Assembly (NCBI RefSeq): GCF_027887165.1
Contig: NC_077228.1
Coordinates: 178,726,499-178,790,498, forward strand
Direction of reading: 5' to 3'
From: Monodelphis domestica
Lineage: Eukaryota; Chordata; Mammalia; Didelphimorphia; Didelphidae
Length of the DNA stretch: 64,000 nucleotides
Positions 49,090 to 62,624 of the stretch are shown one piece after another. The position numbers were made by a program, and so were the translations under genes. The first letter of the stretch is position 1; each line of letters starts with the position of its first letter. The notes under the pieces were generated by a model. That model was not told the origin of the DNA. It did not search any database and saw only the letters and a program-made list of their open reading frames with translations.

Positions 49090-49310
49090 CCAATTGTTTT
49101 TCAGTTGTGTATGACTCTTCATGACCACATTGCAGAGATGGAAATATCTTGCCATTTCCTTCTCCAGTTCATTTTACATATGAGGAAACTAAGGCAAACA
49201 GAGTTAAGTGGCTTGTCCAGGATTACACAGCTAGGAGGCCAAATTTTAACTTAGGTCTTCCTAACTCCTGGGTCAGCATTCTATCCACTATACTAGCTAG
49301 CTGCTTCTAG
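49090..49310 (-). mobile_element. MAR1-type tRNA-derived marsupial SINE
   Basis: Complement of the family at 41785-41995: 'GACTCTTCATGACCACATT', 'CCATTTCCTTCTCCAGTTCATTTTACA', 'GAGGAAACTAAGGCAAACAGAGTTAAGTGGC', 'CTATCCACTATACTAGCTAGCTGC'. Intron 9. Confidence 0.8.
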
Positions 49311-49687
49311 TTAAAATCTCAATTACATATTATCTAGAGTGGCCTGGGCTTTTACTCTAATCACTTAACAAGCATTTAGGAACCTTGCATTAGACATTAG
49401 GGATAGATACACATGCAAAGAATGAGCCAAAATATACAAAATATTCTAAAAATAGTTAGGGAAAGAGGACAACATTTTGGCAGGGGAAGAGTGGAAATTA
49501 GGAAAAGTTTCCTATAGATGGTGGTGCTTTAAGTTACATATTATACAAAGAGGGGATTTTATGATGCAAAGGTGAGTAGAGCATACATTCCAAGGAGAAA
49601 AGATGGGAAATCCTCTTCTCTAGGTTAAATGTACCCAAATCTTTTAAATAATCCTTGAATTAGCATGGTATTCTTTATAACGCAGTC

Positions 49688-49891
49688 TTTTTTTTTTAAA
49701 CCCTTACCTTCCATCTTGGAATCAATACTGTGTGTTTGTTCCAAGGCAGAAGAGTGGTAAGGGTTAGGCAATAGGGGTTAAGTGACTTGCCCACGGTCAC
49801 AAACCTGGGAAGTGTCTGAGGCCAGATTTGAACCTAGGACCTCCCACCTCTAGGCCTGGCTCTCAATCCACTGAGCTACCCAGTTGCCCCC
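49688..49891 (-). mobile_element. SINE1-type SINE, full length
   Basis: T run, 'CCTTACCTTCCATCTTGGAATCAATACTGTGTG' type 3' end, body and complete head complement 'CCACTGAGCTACCCAGTTGCCCCC'. One of the least diverged copies. Intron 9, sense to MED13. Confidence 0.92.
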
Positions 49892-50029
49892 ATAACTTGT
49901 AGTTAAATACCATCAGCCAGCAAGCTACAGTTTAAATGTAAAAACCCTTAGCTTTATATGGGATTAAAAAAACAAAACAAAACCGTTAGAGGACTACTAG
50001 ATTTGGTCCATGCAGGTTAGTTTGTAAAA

Positions 50030-50600
50030 GGTATCAAAAAGGTAGGACCTAGACTCAGGCCATCTTTGCTTAAAGACTAGTTCTCCAAAAACAATACCAT
50101 GCTGGCCTATATCAATACTAAAATTTGATGACCAAAATTGAACATAATGCTTCAAGGTCTAAGACAGTAAAGTGCAATTTTAACCTTATTTGTTCAGGAT
50201 AAACTACCATTTTTGTTATAAAACATGAACTATTATTTCTTTCAAATGAAATATAGGGCTGAAATTTTATAATGATAAGCATAATTTCAATAGATTAAAC
50301 TCATTCTATTCCAATGAGATCTTTTTGGATCCTGATCTTGTTGTTTACTATGTTGGCTACCATTATACAGTTTCACATCATCAGCAAATCTGATGAGCAT
50401 TTGACCCAGGTCTTCCCAAGTCAGTAATAAATGTGTTTTCTTCCCTCCATTATATAGATAACAGAAATGTAAGTAGTCATTATGGCATAAAGACTGGCCC
50501 TTTTTTCGATATGCTATGGTAACAGTTATTAGGCCTTTACTAGACAGAAATTGTTACATTAGAAGAGACAATTTAATCTGTTCAATGAAACAATTTGAAA
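50030..50600. mobile_element. Possible CR1/L3-related ancient repeat
   Basis: 'TTTTTGGATCCTGATCTTGTTGTTTACTATGTTGGCTA' and 'CATCATCAGCAAATCTGATGAGCAT' recall a conserved old mammalian LINE text. The family and limits are uncertain. Intron 9. Confidence 0.3.
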
Positions 50601-50689
50601 TTTCTTCACCAAGGGAAGTATATATTTTGAAATGAATGTTTTCTACATTTAATTATTTTACTAACTTGTTAATCTTTATAGTTTAACCA

Positions 50690-51606
50690 AATTTAAGTGA
50701 ATAAGGAAAATCTTATTGCTACAACAAAATTCCTCTGCCCTCTCTGGTCCTTCTGTCCGATCTCTTCAGTCTCCTTTACCTTCATCCAATGGATCATTAT
50801 CCATTATAGGCTCATTAACTTTAGTTAACCGCCTTCCCAGACCTCATATTCTTTGGAAGATTGTCATAAGCCCCACCCCCAGTCTCATTAACAGACAGTT
50901 GATGAGGTTATCACTTTTATGCAGAAGGCTCCCAGATCTGTATAACTAGTGCCAATCTCTCTCCTAAACAAGTTAGTCCTTTTATCACCAACTACTTATT
51001 CAAACTGGATGTTCTGTAGATATCTCATTCAACATGTCCAAACACAGAACTTACTGTCTCTTTCTCTCTGCAAACATCCTTCCAATTAGCCAATTTCAAT
51101 AATATTCTGTCATTCTTAATTCCTCTCACATTCATTTGTCTCACAATACAATATTTTTTAGTGCCTTTCTCTAAGGCATTTCTTAAGTCCTCTTCTTTTC
51201 AACTCATCATCACTACTCTAGTTCCTTTCATCTATATTATTGTAAAAGCCTTCTAATTGGACTCTGACTCAAATTTTTCCCCCACTCCAATTCATCTTTC
51301 ACAAAACTGTTGAAGTGTTTTCTTGAAAGTATGTATTGACTATGTTATTTCCACCTTTAGACTTTAATGGCTACCTATTATCTCTAGAAGAAAATATAAA
51401 TATAAAACTGTTATTCAAAACTCTTCACAATCTGGTCATTCCTAGCTTTCGGGATCATCATTCCTCTTTGGGCATTATATAGTACAAACATACTGCCCTA
51501 TTTGTCAGAAAGGCTAGTGGAAATGTGAGACTAGAGGTTACCAGAAGTTAGGGCAGGATATATATAGACTGAGAACCATCAACATAGATATAATGATATC
51601 TATGAG
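50690..51606. mobile_element. L2 LINE fragments, plus-strand with a short minus-strand piece
   Basis: 50690-51480 is sense L2 ('GCAGAAGGCTCCCAGATCTGTATAACTAG', 'CATGTCCAAACACAGAACTT', 'CTGACTCAAATTTTTCCCC'). 51535-51600 reads as antisense L2 ('ATATATATAGACTGAGAACCATCAACATAGATA'). The L1 at 51607 inserted here. Confidence 0.6.
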
Positions 51607-52146
51607 TTCTGAGTAATCATGGCGGCTACGTAGACACAGGACTCTTCCTTTCCTCATCGCCTACTGATAAATACTACCTCAAAAGGTAAAAAAAAAAACG
51701 AAAACAAAAACCCAAATTCATATGAACGAAGGGACTCCAGAGGGACGCAGCATTGAAGGTATGTGGAATTCGAGCATTTCCACACTATAACAGGGTGAAA
51801 AGCTGATCAGCCCTCCCCCACCCCACACACAGTGCACTACAGTCAGACCCAGTGCACTACAGTGAGCGAGCAAGGGGCAATCTGAAGCGAGTGAGGGGCA
51901 CCCCTAGGTCCTTGGCAGCTGACTGAGACCACCAAGGACCTACTCCTGAGAGCCCAGCAGGCTTAAGAGCATAGACCTTGGGCGTGGAGATAGGGCAGGC
52001 AAGGGCAGGTCGGCAAACCATAGAAGCAACGAGTCTCAAGAGGTGGTCTCAGGCAAAAACCTAGCTCCTTAGCTCCATACACAGAGAGAGCCTGCCCTCC
52101 TCACTCAGACTTCTGACAGGCAAGGGAAGGAAAAACAAGCACAGTG

Positions 52147-53147
52147 ATGGCAAATAATGCCCAGGAAAAACAACATCCCAATACCAAGAGGAATAAGAAG
52201 AAGGGATTGACCCTGGAGGAAAAATCCAGACCACAGAGGAAATAGCAGAAGTGGATGAACAAATAAATGCATCCAAACCTTCCCCCCCCAAAATGGAAAT
52301 TGGCCACAAGCTCTTGAAGAATTTAAATCAGAGCTTATGAGAAAGATGGATGAATTGTGGAAAGTAAAGTGGGAAATAGGTTGAAAAGAAAATAACAGTT
52401 TAAAAGACAGGAATTGCCAACTGGAGACCAAACTTAAATAGCTGGAAGCCATGAAAAGCAGGATAGACCAAACTGAAAAGGAAAATCAAAAGATTATAGC
52501 AGAAAAAAAAATTATAGTGGAAAACCAGTCTTTAAAGACCAGAATTGGGCAACTGGAAGCCAATGATCTTGAAAAACAGCAAGAATAAAAGTCAAAGAAA
52601 CATGAAATATCTCACTGATAAGATGACTGAACATGAGAATCGATCTTGAAGAGACAGTTTGAGACACTTTGTTCTACCTAAAAACCCAGAAGTAAACAGA
52701 AATATTGATATTATACTACAAGAAATTATCCAAGAAAATTGCCTTGATGTTCTTCAACAAGAGGGAAAAACAGACCCTGAAAGAGTTCACAGAACACCCT
52801 CTACACTAAATCCTCAAAAGACAACCCCCAGGAACATAGTAGGCAAATTGAAGAGCTTCCAAGCTAAGGAGAAAATTTTACAAAAACCCAAAAAGAGACA
52901 ATTCAGATATCAAGGAACACCAATCAGGATTATACACAAGACCTGGCAGCTTCCACACTAAAGGACTGCAAGGCTTGGAAAATGATATTCAGAAAGCAAG
53001 AGAATTGGGTCTTCAACCAAAGATCACCTCTACCCATCAAAACTGACTATATAACTTCCAGGGGGGCAGTTTAGGCATTCAACAAAATAGATCTCCAATT
53101 ATTTGTAAAGAAATGACCAGACCTAAGTAGAAAGTTTGATATACAAA
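52147..53147 (+). pseudogene. L1 ORF1 remnant
   Basis: Starts at ATG 52147 ('MANNAQEKQHPNTKRNKKKG', aligned with the intact ORF1 start at 4150) but hits an in-frame stop after about 32 codons and further frameshifts. The C-terminal blocks 'RTPSTLNPQKTTPRN' and 'RQFRYQGTPIRI' remain readable at 52790-52930. Confidence 0.88.
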
Positions 53148-53833
53148 TAAAATAAAATGAAAAGGTAAATAAGAGAGGAGAAAGGGAAAAAATGCTTTTT
53201 TAATTTAAATTTTCTTCTTTAAGGACTTTAATAAGATCAAATTGTTTATATTAATATATGGAAAATGTTATTTGTAACTCTCAAAAGCTACATTTAGTAA
53301 TTAGAAGAATCATGAACAGATAGGGATTGGGGTAATAAGTGGTATAAGGTGATATGCAAAAAAGAAAAGGGGGAATAGAAGATGTCACAAAGAGAAACTT
53401 GAAGGAATAAGATAAATAAGATAATCTATATCACACAAAGAGGTGCATGGGAAGGGGAGGAATACTATTATAAGTAGGAGAGGAAGAGAGTGCTAATACA
53501 CAATACTTAAATCTTACTCTCGATGAAATCAGTTCTGAGAGGGAAGAGCATCTAGATCCACTGGGGTATGGAATTCTATCTTATCTTATCCTATAGGGAA
53601 AGGGAAAAGGGAAAAGGAGGGGGGAGTGGGGCAGGGAATTCAAAAAGGGAAAGAGGGGGAAGGGAAATTAATAGACCATAAAAAAAGGGGTACAAAAAGG
53701 GAGGGGAAGGAAAGGGAAGTATGATAAGGGTGGGGATTAGGGGGACTAAGTAAAAGCAAACCTCTGGTTTGAAAGGATAAAGTGAAAGAAGAGTAGAACT
53801 AGGAGAGGATAGCAAAATGTTGGGGAATACACA

Positions 53834-56800
53834 AGTAGCAATCATAACTCTGAACAGGAATGGAATGAACTCATACATAAAACAAAAGCAAATAGAGTGG
53901 ATTAGAAATCAAAATCCTACCATATGTTGTCTACAAGAAACACACATGAGGTAGGCAGCCACCCACAGGGTAAAAATTAAAGGTTGGACCAAAATCTATT
54001 CGGTCTCAAACGAGAAAAAAAAAGGCAGGGGATCGCAATCATGATATCTGACAAAGCCAAAGTAAAAATAGATCCGATTATAAGAGATAGGGAAGCTAAT
54101 TGCATTCTGATAAAAGGCAGTATAGACTGAAGAAATATCAGTAATCAACTTGAATGCACCAAAAGGTAGAGCATCCAAATTTCTAAAGGAGACACTAGTG
54201 GAGCTGAAGGAAGAAATAGATAGTAAAACTATACTAGTGGGAGACCTGAACCTTCATCAAATCTAGATAAATCAAACCAAAAAATAAGAAAGGGGTAAGA
54301 TATGTGAATGAAATCTTGGAAAAATTAGAGTTAATAGATATATGGAGAAAAATAGGGCCAAAAAGGAATACACCTTTTCAGGAGCACATGGTATATTCAC
54401 AAAGATGGACTATGTAATAGGGCATAAAAACATGGCAAACAAGTGCAAAAAAGCAGAAATAATAAATGCAACCTTTTCAGATCATAATTCAATAAAAATA
54501 ATTAAGGGTACATGGAGAGCAAAAATAAAAATTAATTGGAAATTAAATAATATGGTTCTCTAGTATTGGCTAATTAAAGAACAAATCATAGAAATAATAA
54601 TTTCATTGAAGAAAATGACAATGATGAGACATCCTTTCAAAATCCAAGGGATGCAGCCAAAGCAGTACTCAGGAGGAAATGTATATCCTTGAGTTCAAAT
54701 ATTAACAAATTAGGGAGGTCAGAGGTCAACAAATTGGACATGCAAATCAAAAAAACTTGAAAGTGAACAAATTAAAAATCTCCGGATGAAAACTAAATTA
54801 GAGCTCCTAAAATTTAAAGGAGAAATTAATAAAATTGAAAGTGAAAAAATATAAAATAGGCAAAGTACTGATCAATCTAATTAAAAAAAGGAAAGAAAAT
54901 CAAATTAACAGTATCATAGATGAAAAGGGAGACCTCAACTCTAATGAAGAGGAAATTAAGGCAAAGATTAAAAACTATTTTGCCCAATAGTAAGGCAATA
55001 AATATGGCAGGCGATATGGATGAATGTTTACAAAAATACAAATTGCCTAGATTAACAGAAAAAGAACTAGAACACTTAAATATTCCCATATCAAGAAAAG
55101 AAATTGAACAAGCCATCAAAGAACTCTCTAAGAAAAAATCCCCAGGGCCTGATGGATTCACAAGTGAATTCTATCAAACATTCAAAGATCAACTAATCCC
55201 AAAAGCAAAGGAGTTCTACCAAATTCCTTTTATGACACAAATACGGTACTGATTCCAAAGGCAGGCAGGTCAAAAGCAGAGAAACAAAACTACAGGCTAA
55301 TCTCCTTAATGAACATAGATGCAGAAATCTTAAAGAATACTAGTAAAGTCTCCAGCAAGTGATCATAAGGGTTATTCATTATGATCAGTTGGGATTTATG
55401 CCAGGAATGCAAGAATGGTTCAATATTAGGAAAACCATCCACATAATTGACCATATCAATAAGCAAACCAACAAAAATGACATGATTATCTCAATGGATT
55501 CAGAAAAAGCCTTTGACAAAAAATACAACACTTATTCCTATTAAAAATACTAGAAAGTATAGGAATAGAAAGGCCTTTACTAATAAACACTATACATCTA
55601 AAACTATCAGCAAGTATCATCTGCAATGAGGATAAATTAGAAGCAATCCCAATAAGATCAGGAATGAAACAAGGATGCCCATTATCACTTCTATTATTTA
55701 ACATTGTGCTGGAAACACTAGCAATAGCAATTAGAGAAGAAAAAGTAATCGAAGGTAATTAAAACAGGTAATGAGGAGACTAAGCTATCATTCCTTGCAG
55801 ATGATATGATGGTCTAAGTAAAGAATCCTAGAGAATCAACTAAAAAGCTAGTGGAAATAATCAACAACTTTAGCAAAATTGCAGGATACAAAATAAACCC
55901 ACATAAATCATCAGCATTTCTATATATCTCTAACGCATCTCAGCAGCAAGTTAGAAAGAGAAATTCCACTTAAAATCACCCTAGACAATATAAAATATAA
56001 ATATAAAATATAAATATAAAATACTTAGGAATCCATTTGTCAAGACAAACACAGGAACTATTTGAACACAACTACAAAACACTTTCCACACAATTAAAAC
56101 TAGATCTAAAACATTGACTGCTCATGAGTAGGACTAGTTAACATAATAAAAATGACAATCCTACCCAAATTAATTTACTTATTTAGTGCCATACCCACTG
56201 AAGTACCACAAAACTTTTTTACTGAATTAGAAAAAAACATCATAAAGTTCATTTGGAAGAACAAAAGATCAAGGATATCAAGGGAAATGTTGAAAAAAAA
56301 GTAAAGGAAGGTGGCCTAGCAGTACTGGATCTCAAACTATACTATAAAGCAGTGGTCGTCAAAACAATATCCTACTGGCTTAGAGACAGAAAGGAGGATC
56401 AGTAGAATAGTCTTGGGGTAAATCACCTCAGTAAGACAGTATATGATAAACCCAAAGATCCCAGCTTTTGGGACAAAAATCTACTATTTGACAAAAATTG
56501 CTAGGAAAATTGGAAGACAGTGTGGGAGAGATTGGGTTTGGATCAACATCTTACACCAGGATAAACTCAGAATGGGTGAATGACTTGAATATAAAGAAGG
56601 AAACACAGAATAGACTTGTTAGATCTTTGGGAAAGGAAAGATTTTAAGACCAAGCAAGAATTAGAAAAAAATTACAAAATGTAAAATAATTTTGATTACA
56701 TTAAATTAACAAGTTTTTGTACAAACAAAACCAATGTAACCAAAATTAGAAATGAAGCAACAAATGGAGGGGGGGGGCACACGGGCGGGGGGTGTTTATT

Positions 56801-57526
56801 GAAAACAAAACAAAACAAAAAAACCCTGACAAAGGTCTAATTAATCAAATTTATAAGGAGCTAAATCAATTGTACAAAAAAAAAAAAAATCAAGCCATTC
56901 CCCAATTGACAAATTGGCAAGGGACATGAATAGGCAATTTTCAGATAAATCAAAACTATTAATAAGCACATGAAAAAGTGTTCTAAATCTTATAATCAAA
57001 GAAGTGCAAATCAAAACAACTCTGAGGTACCAGAAGTACTCACAACTAGCAGATTAGCTAACATGACAGCAAAGGAAAGTATCTAATGCTGGAAGGGATG
57101 CGGAAAAATTGGGACATTAATACATTGCTGGTGGAGTTGTGGATTGATTCAACCATTCTGGAGGGCAATTTGGAACTATGCCCAAAGGGTGCTAAAAGAC
57201 GACTGCCCTTTGATCCAGCCATAGCACTGCTGGGTTTATACCCCAAAGAGATCATAATGAAAAAGACTTATACAAGAATATTCATAGCTGCACTCTTTGT
57301 GGTGGCCAAAAATTGTAAAATAAGGGGATGCCCTTCAATTGGGGAATGGCTGAACAAACTGTGGAATATGTTGGTGATGGAATACTATTGTGCTAAAAGG
57401 AATAATAAAGTAGAGGAATTCCATAGAGACTGGAACAACCTCCAGGAAGTGATGCAGAGTGAAAGGAGCAGAACCAGGAGAACATTGTACACAGAGACTG
57501 ATACACTGTGGTACTATCAAATGTAA
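53834..57526 (+). pseudogene. L1 ORF2 remnant
   Basis: Endonuclease, reverse transcriptase and C-terminal parts are all present but broken. The ATG has become GTAG-like, and stops occur throughout. Readable pieces include '[17 protein letters not shown]' (55130-55180), a disrupted FADD region near 55800, and a 146-codon tail ending at 57526 ('IALLGLYPKEIIMKK', 'WNNLQEVMQSERSRTRR'). That tail indicates the sequence expected for the missing C-terminus of the L1 at position 1. Confidence 0.88.
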
Positions 57527-57883
57527 TGGACTTCTCTATTAATAGCAATGCAACGATCCAGAACAATTTTTATTTTTTAAGGTTTTATGTGAAAGAACAC
57601 TATACACATTGACATGAAAAATTGTGGGAATAGAAACACAGAAGAAAAACAACTGCTTGACCACATGGGTCAATGGGGATATAGACTTGAAATGATCACC
57701 CTAGTGCAAATGTCAATAATATGGAAACAGGTTTTGAACAAGGACACATGTAAAACCCAGTGGAATTGCACATCAGCTATGGGAGGCGGTGGGGGGAAGT
57801 GAGGGAAAGAACATAATACTTGTAACCACGGAAAAATATTCTAAATTTTCATGAGAGTGAAAAAAAATAATGAAATCTATGAG

Positions 57884-59160
57884 GTGAACAATAGCTTAAG
57901 AAGACTAAGTCAAGTGAAGGGTGGTTTTTTCCTTGTTAAAGGTTGGAGAGATCTAGGTAGCAAGGAAAGAACCAAGTGAGAAGGAAAATTTAAAGATTTG
58001 AGAAAATAGAAGGGAGGAAAAGGGATAGATAAAAAGTACAAGCAAGGACTGATCTTGAAGGGGCCCCTCTCCAGACTGGAAATGAGATATTAAAGAGTTT
58101 TGAAGAATAGATAACTTATTTTTATGGCAAAGGAGGAGGCGAAGTCTTTTGAGAAGGAGAAGAGGTTTGGAACAAGTGCTAAGGAGATTAGACAATTATT
58201 TAGGGACAAATAACAGATCTGTCATTTTGCAGTGAAAGCCAAGTTGAGATTAGGTAATGAATTTATAGTAGACACAGCAGAGGTGTGGGACTTCCTTTAG
58301 TAGCACATAAAAATAGAGCAGAAAGTAGGGATTACCTGGGTTTAGGCAAGGCATGAGTGGCAAAAAAAAATAAAACAAGAAGGCAAGTGATTTAAGAGCA
58401 GAGGACAGTATATGGTTGTACTGGGTAACTAAAAGGTCAAAGGAAAGAAGAAAGGCTAGAGTTATGGACTGGAAAATAAAGGAAGATTAGAGGTGCTAAA
58501 GGTCATGGCCAAAATGAAGAACAATACGAGGGCAAAAGACAAAAAGATTTTAGTAAGAGAGTTAACTTTAAAAGATGTGGATCATGAAGGAACAGTACTC
58601 AAGTGGGAAGATTAATCGTTTAACTCATTTCTATGCAGGACCAAAATGTAATGAAGGTGCAGTTCATGGAGTGTTTAAAGGAATATCAACATACATATTG
58701 AAGACATTAAGTGTAAGAAAGGGATTTCTCTTGAGGGGGACAACAGATTAGAAAGTAATTGCAATCAGAAGCAGAATAAAGTGGTGTAAAAAGATGGAAT
58801 TAATCCAAAGGTAGACAAATAAGTGATAGCAGCAAAGGGAAGGTCTTAAAGTAGCAATGAGAAACAAGAACATTTTCTTCCCCCAGACACAGAAGACATG
58901 GGAGCTCTATCCTAGAGGGGTGAGGGACAAAATGTCTTCTGGGGAAAAGAATAGGTTTCTATGAAAATAAGAAAATGAAAGTATAAATCTAAAATGAAAG
59001 GAACTATGTTAATGATATAATCAATATTTCAGAGGACACAAGGAATGAAGAGGACAGAGAAAGATAGGGGTTCAGAGGTTGATAGGGATGAGAAGGCAGT
59101 CATAGAATGAATCACAGGGATTAGAAGGGCTAGTTGCTTGCTAGCAAATTACTTCAGTTT
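57884..59160 (-). mobile_element. Decayed L2-like sequence (tentative)
   Basis: Purine-rich plus strand with words such as 'CATTTTGCAGTGAAAGCCAAGTTGAGATTAGG' and 'GTGTGGGACTTCCTTTAG' that resemble antisense 5' L2 text. Assignment is weak. No gene was seen. Confidence 0.3.
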
Positions 59161-62100
59161 ACATAGCTGAGTTTTGGCATATTTCAATTTATACCAGAAA
59201 GCACTGTAGGAGACACACTTAAGCCTTAACTAAGCAATCAAATAGTTTAAAATAAAGCAATATCACCATCTTTTTATCTATCAACAGAAAAAAAAAATTA
59301 CAAAAGCCAAAGCTGAATAAAAATAATTGGAGCATTTAGTGTGTATGTGTATATATTCAAATATATGCAAAACTACAGAAACTACAACCGACAACCAAGT
59401 TCTCTCCAGAGTCAAATCTCATCCTCAGAGAAAGCTAATACTTTGAAAACTAAGAACCAATACAAAATAACACCAGTTAAGAGCAATCAGCATTGAATTT
59501 CTGTTCTTCAAAAATAAAGCTAAAAATTACTAAACATGAATGATCATAGGCTAGGTAATAATGATCTAGAGCTACCTGAAGGCAGAAAACTATAAACAAA
59601 ATATTGAACATATACTGAATCGAAAACAAGAGCCTTTAACTATTGATCAGTTATCACAACCCAGATTTGAGGGTGAGGAAATAATTTTCTCTCATCTGCC
59701 CAAAAAATCAAGTGTCAGCACTTCTTGAGAAGGTTCAGGATGATCAACAGAATATACAGAAACTATCATCCAATTAATTAATAAATATTTATTAAGCACC
59801 TACCATATACCAGGTATTGTACTATTTACTTACAGCTTACACTAAAATGAACTGATAATTTGTCCTAATTTTCCCCTATCAAATACTTTAACAATACTTC
59901 CTTTACAATTTGTATTCTTAGCTAATTTTCAGGATTTCTATTGTAATAGCAAGAGATATATAGTTCTTCTTAAAAAATGACAAATTTTAAAGAGGTAAAA
60001 GCATGATAATCTGAGCAATAATTAAATTTACTCTGTATTAAACATATATATCAAATGTTGGAAAGTATTAAATGCAATCGAATGTATTAAAAATCTCATG
60101 GGTAGGAGAGTAATGTCTGTACAAATTAAATTTTTTAAAAAAGCATAAAAATTAAGTCAATAGATCATTTTATCTTTATAAAGTTATTACATATGCATTA
60201 TTAAATGCCACCAGGAAGACACAATGAAAATAATACCAATAATTTATTTTTCAAAAATTAAGTAAACATATGGGTTCATATTAGAATTACTAGTTCAAAA
60301 AGGAACATAGTCCTTTGGATTTTCATTCCAATTAACATTGCTACCCTCAGGGAGGCAGATATTACCGAAATGTTATACCACTCTGGTCAATTTGAAATCC
60401 TCTCAAGCAAAAACATATGCAAAATCCTTTTCACTTGAAGAACATTCTGGTTTGAGGTTCATGTAATTAATGAGATGAGGTCAGGTACATTCTTTTAAAA
60501 ATGAAAATGTTTAGCTCTCTACAATATTGAGAATAGCATCATCCCTAGTGAAACTAACTGGGGAAACTCAGTTGGCTTATAAAATTGAATAGATATTGTA
60601 CTCCAGGATTCATTAAATATATGTTAAAATGATATTCAAGACCTTGGAGGCATACATTCTTATCAAGATTAAATTGTTTCCTCCTTTCTAATTCATATGC
60701 ACACATAAGCATGTGAGTGTGTGGAGATATAGATATATATATATAGATATATATATATATATATAAATAAAATCTCAGATTTCTTAGTCTATCTGATTTA
60801 ATAGAAAAAATTCTGAACTGAGTCAGAAATACTAGTTTGGTGAGTGGATAAATTACTTAACCTAAGCCTATTTTTTCAGCTTTAAAATATTTGCATAGCC
60901 TGCCTCATAGTTATTTAAAGTGCTTCACGAACAGCTGGAAGAGCAAGCAACAGACTATGCATGTATTATGAATACATATGCTTTATATATACAAATACAT
61001 ATATATTCTTAAAGTAAGCTATCATTAACCTCATCATCCCTGTCAAACCTTTGATATCCAAAATTAAACATTTTCCATTTATTATCAAAATATTAACTAC
61101 ATTTTTGAAGCATAAAATTTTTTTGTCTAATTATACATGCACAAACCAGTCAATAAACCCCAAACCAGCCTCGGGTATAGATAAAGATAGTCAGAAATCA
61201 AAAGTATAAGATGATTTACTACTCACATTATGTAATAGTTTTTAAAAATTTTCCTATACTTTATCCTCAAACTTAAAAAAACAGAATAAAAGGAAATATT
61301 TTATTTAAATCAGTTACCCAGGATTAAATATTGAAGAACTCCCAAATACATACTACTAGGGAGACATGCCAAAAGAAATGACTACAGAAAAGGATGGCAA
61401 GACTTGGAAGAACTAATGCCAAGATGAGCAGGGAAACTATACATGTAATGATTCTAGTAATACAATAAAAGAACATGAACACAACAAAAACTGAATGTTG
61501 TGAAATTATAAGGACTAAGTTTGATTTCAAAGAAGAGATATGAGAATCACCTCCTTTCTTTATAGAGGCAGGACAATATGAGCATGGAAGACGGGATAAT
61601 TGATTTAGAGCAAAAGTCCTTTATAGTCCCGTCTCCTCATTTGAAAGGTAAGGAATTGGAGTCAAAAGAGGACAAAAAACTAGTCTAAGGTAAAAAAAGT
61701 AGTAATTGGCAGATTAAATTTAAATCCATATCTTTTTACTCCAAATCATATAACCCTTTCTGTTATGCCTGATATATTGGTTAATTTTAATGAATCTTTT
61801 TTTTCTTTTTAAATACTTCTTTGTTATAAAGGTCTGCTATCCCTAATATATATGAATCCAACTACTGGAAAGAAGTGTGGGGTGGGGAAGAATACATAAG
61901 AAAATGAAAGCAATGTCAAATGTCTGTTTGCCATACATATGGTTAAAATTAATTTGACTTTAAAATTTGAGGATTTCAAGACACCCTTGAGATAAGTGAT
62001 TGTTCCTATGAAATTAGAAATGCAAAGAAATGAAAAAAAAATCTGGATCCTTTCATAACCCCAAAATAAAGAATTTTAAAGATAATATAAAATATACAGA

Positions 62101-62624
62101 TAGACAACAAAAGTAAATATGTATTATTCAAGCTTTAACACAAGCCAGATATGGGTATGGTTCAACTTATTTTCAGACCATAAAAAAATTTTGGATATTG
62201 GACAAACACACATATTCCATGCCTTTATTTTCTGCCTGTGTAGTATCCCTAGCAAGTATTCAACAAAGGCTCATGTTCTTCCAATTAATTTCATTAAAAA
62301 AATTCACAGATCTATTATTATTATTTTATAACATACTCTTAATAGCTATAATAGCTGCCAAGTCTAACTGGACTATAATGAAAAAAAAAAAACAGAGAAT
62401 CAGAGAAATTCATGCAAATGTCTGTCATTACTAACATATTCCTAAAAATTACTGTTTATCAATTAATTAATGACCATAGAATTTAATGAAGTGGCTTAAC
62501 TCTTTTAAATGTATGTAATATTAATTTTATCTAGAAACCAACACTGGCACCCTAGAAAAGTTGGACAAAACAAATATTTTTCATTTTGGTTAAAATTATA
62601 TTATTGAACTATAAAAATACATAC
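59161..62624. other. MED13 intron 9, mostly unique AT-rich sequence
   Basis: No exon or RNA gene recognised. It includes a short SINE-like piece at 59760-59830 ('AATATTTATTAAGCACCTACCATATACCAGG') and the AT repeat at 60725-60766. Confidence 0.5.
60725..60766. repeat. (AT)n/(GATATAT)n simple repeat
   Basis: Alternating A/T with interspersed GATATAT units. Confidence 0.9.

Larger units (their letters stand above)
51607..57868 (+). mobile_element. Full-length, inactivated L1 in MED13 intron 9
   Basis: Starts with AATCATGGCGGC (51615-51626), a decayed YY1-type motif, and runs through 5'UTR, ORF1 remnant (52147-53147), purine-rich spacer (53148-53833), ORF2 remnant (53834-57526) and 3'UTR ending TTGTAACCACGG...AAAAAAATAATG. 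The flanks are a 15-bp duplication with one mismatch: AATGATATCTATGAG at 51592-51606 and AATGAAATCTATGAG at 57869-57883. Antisense to MED13. It adds 6.3 kb to the intron. Confidence 0.9.

Noticed and set aside
52061..52452. Overlapping minus-strand open frames of 68-115 codons
   Set aside because: They are antisense to the ORF1 remnant of the dead L1. The hydrophobic translations are by-products of purine-rich sense sequence.
53591..53878. A 95-codon minus-strand frame with a Pro/Phe/Ser-rich translation
   Set aside because: It is the complement of the purine-rich L1 spacer. Low complexity explains the open frame.
56763..56795. A G-rich insertion in the dead L1 ORF2 as a regulatory quadruplex
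   Set aside because: It lies in decayed ORF2, with simple A-rich repeats beside it. Expansion of a low-complexity tract is the simplest explanation.
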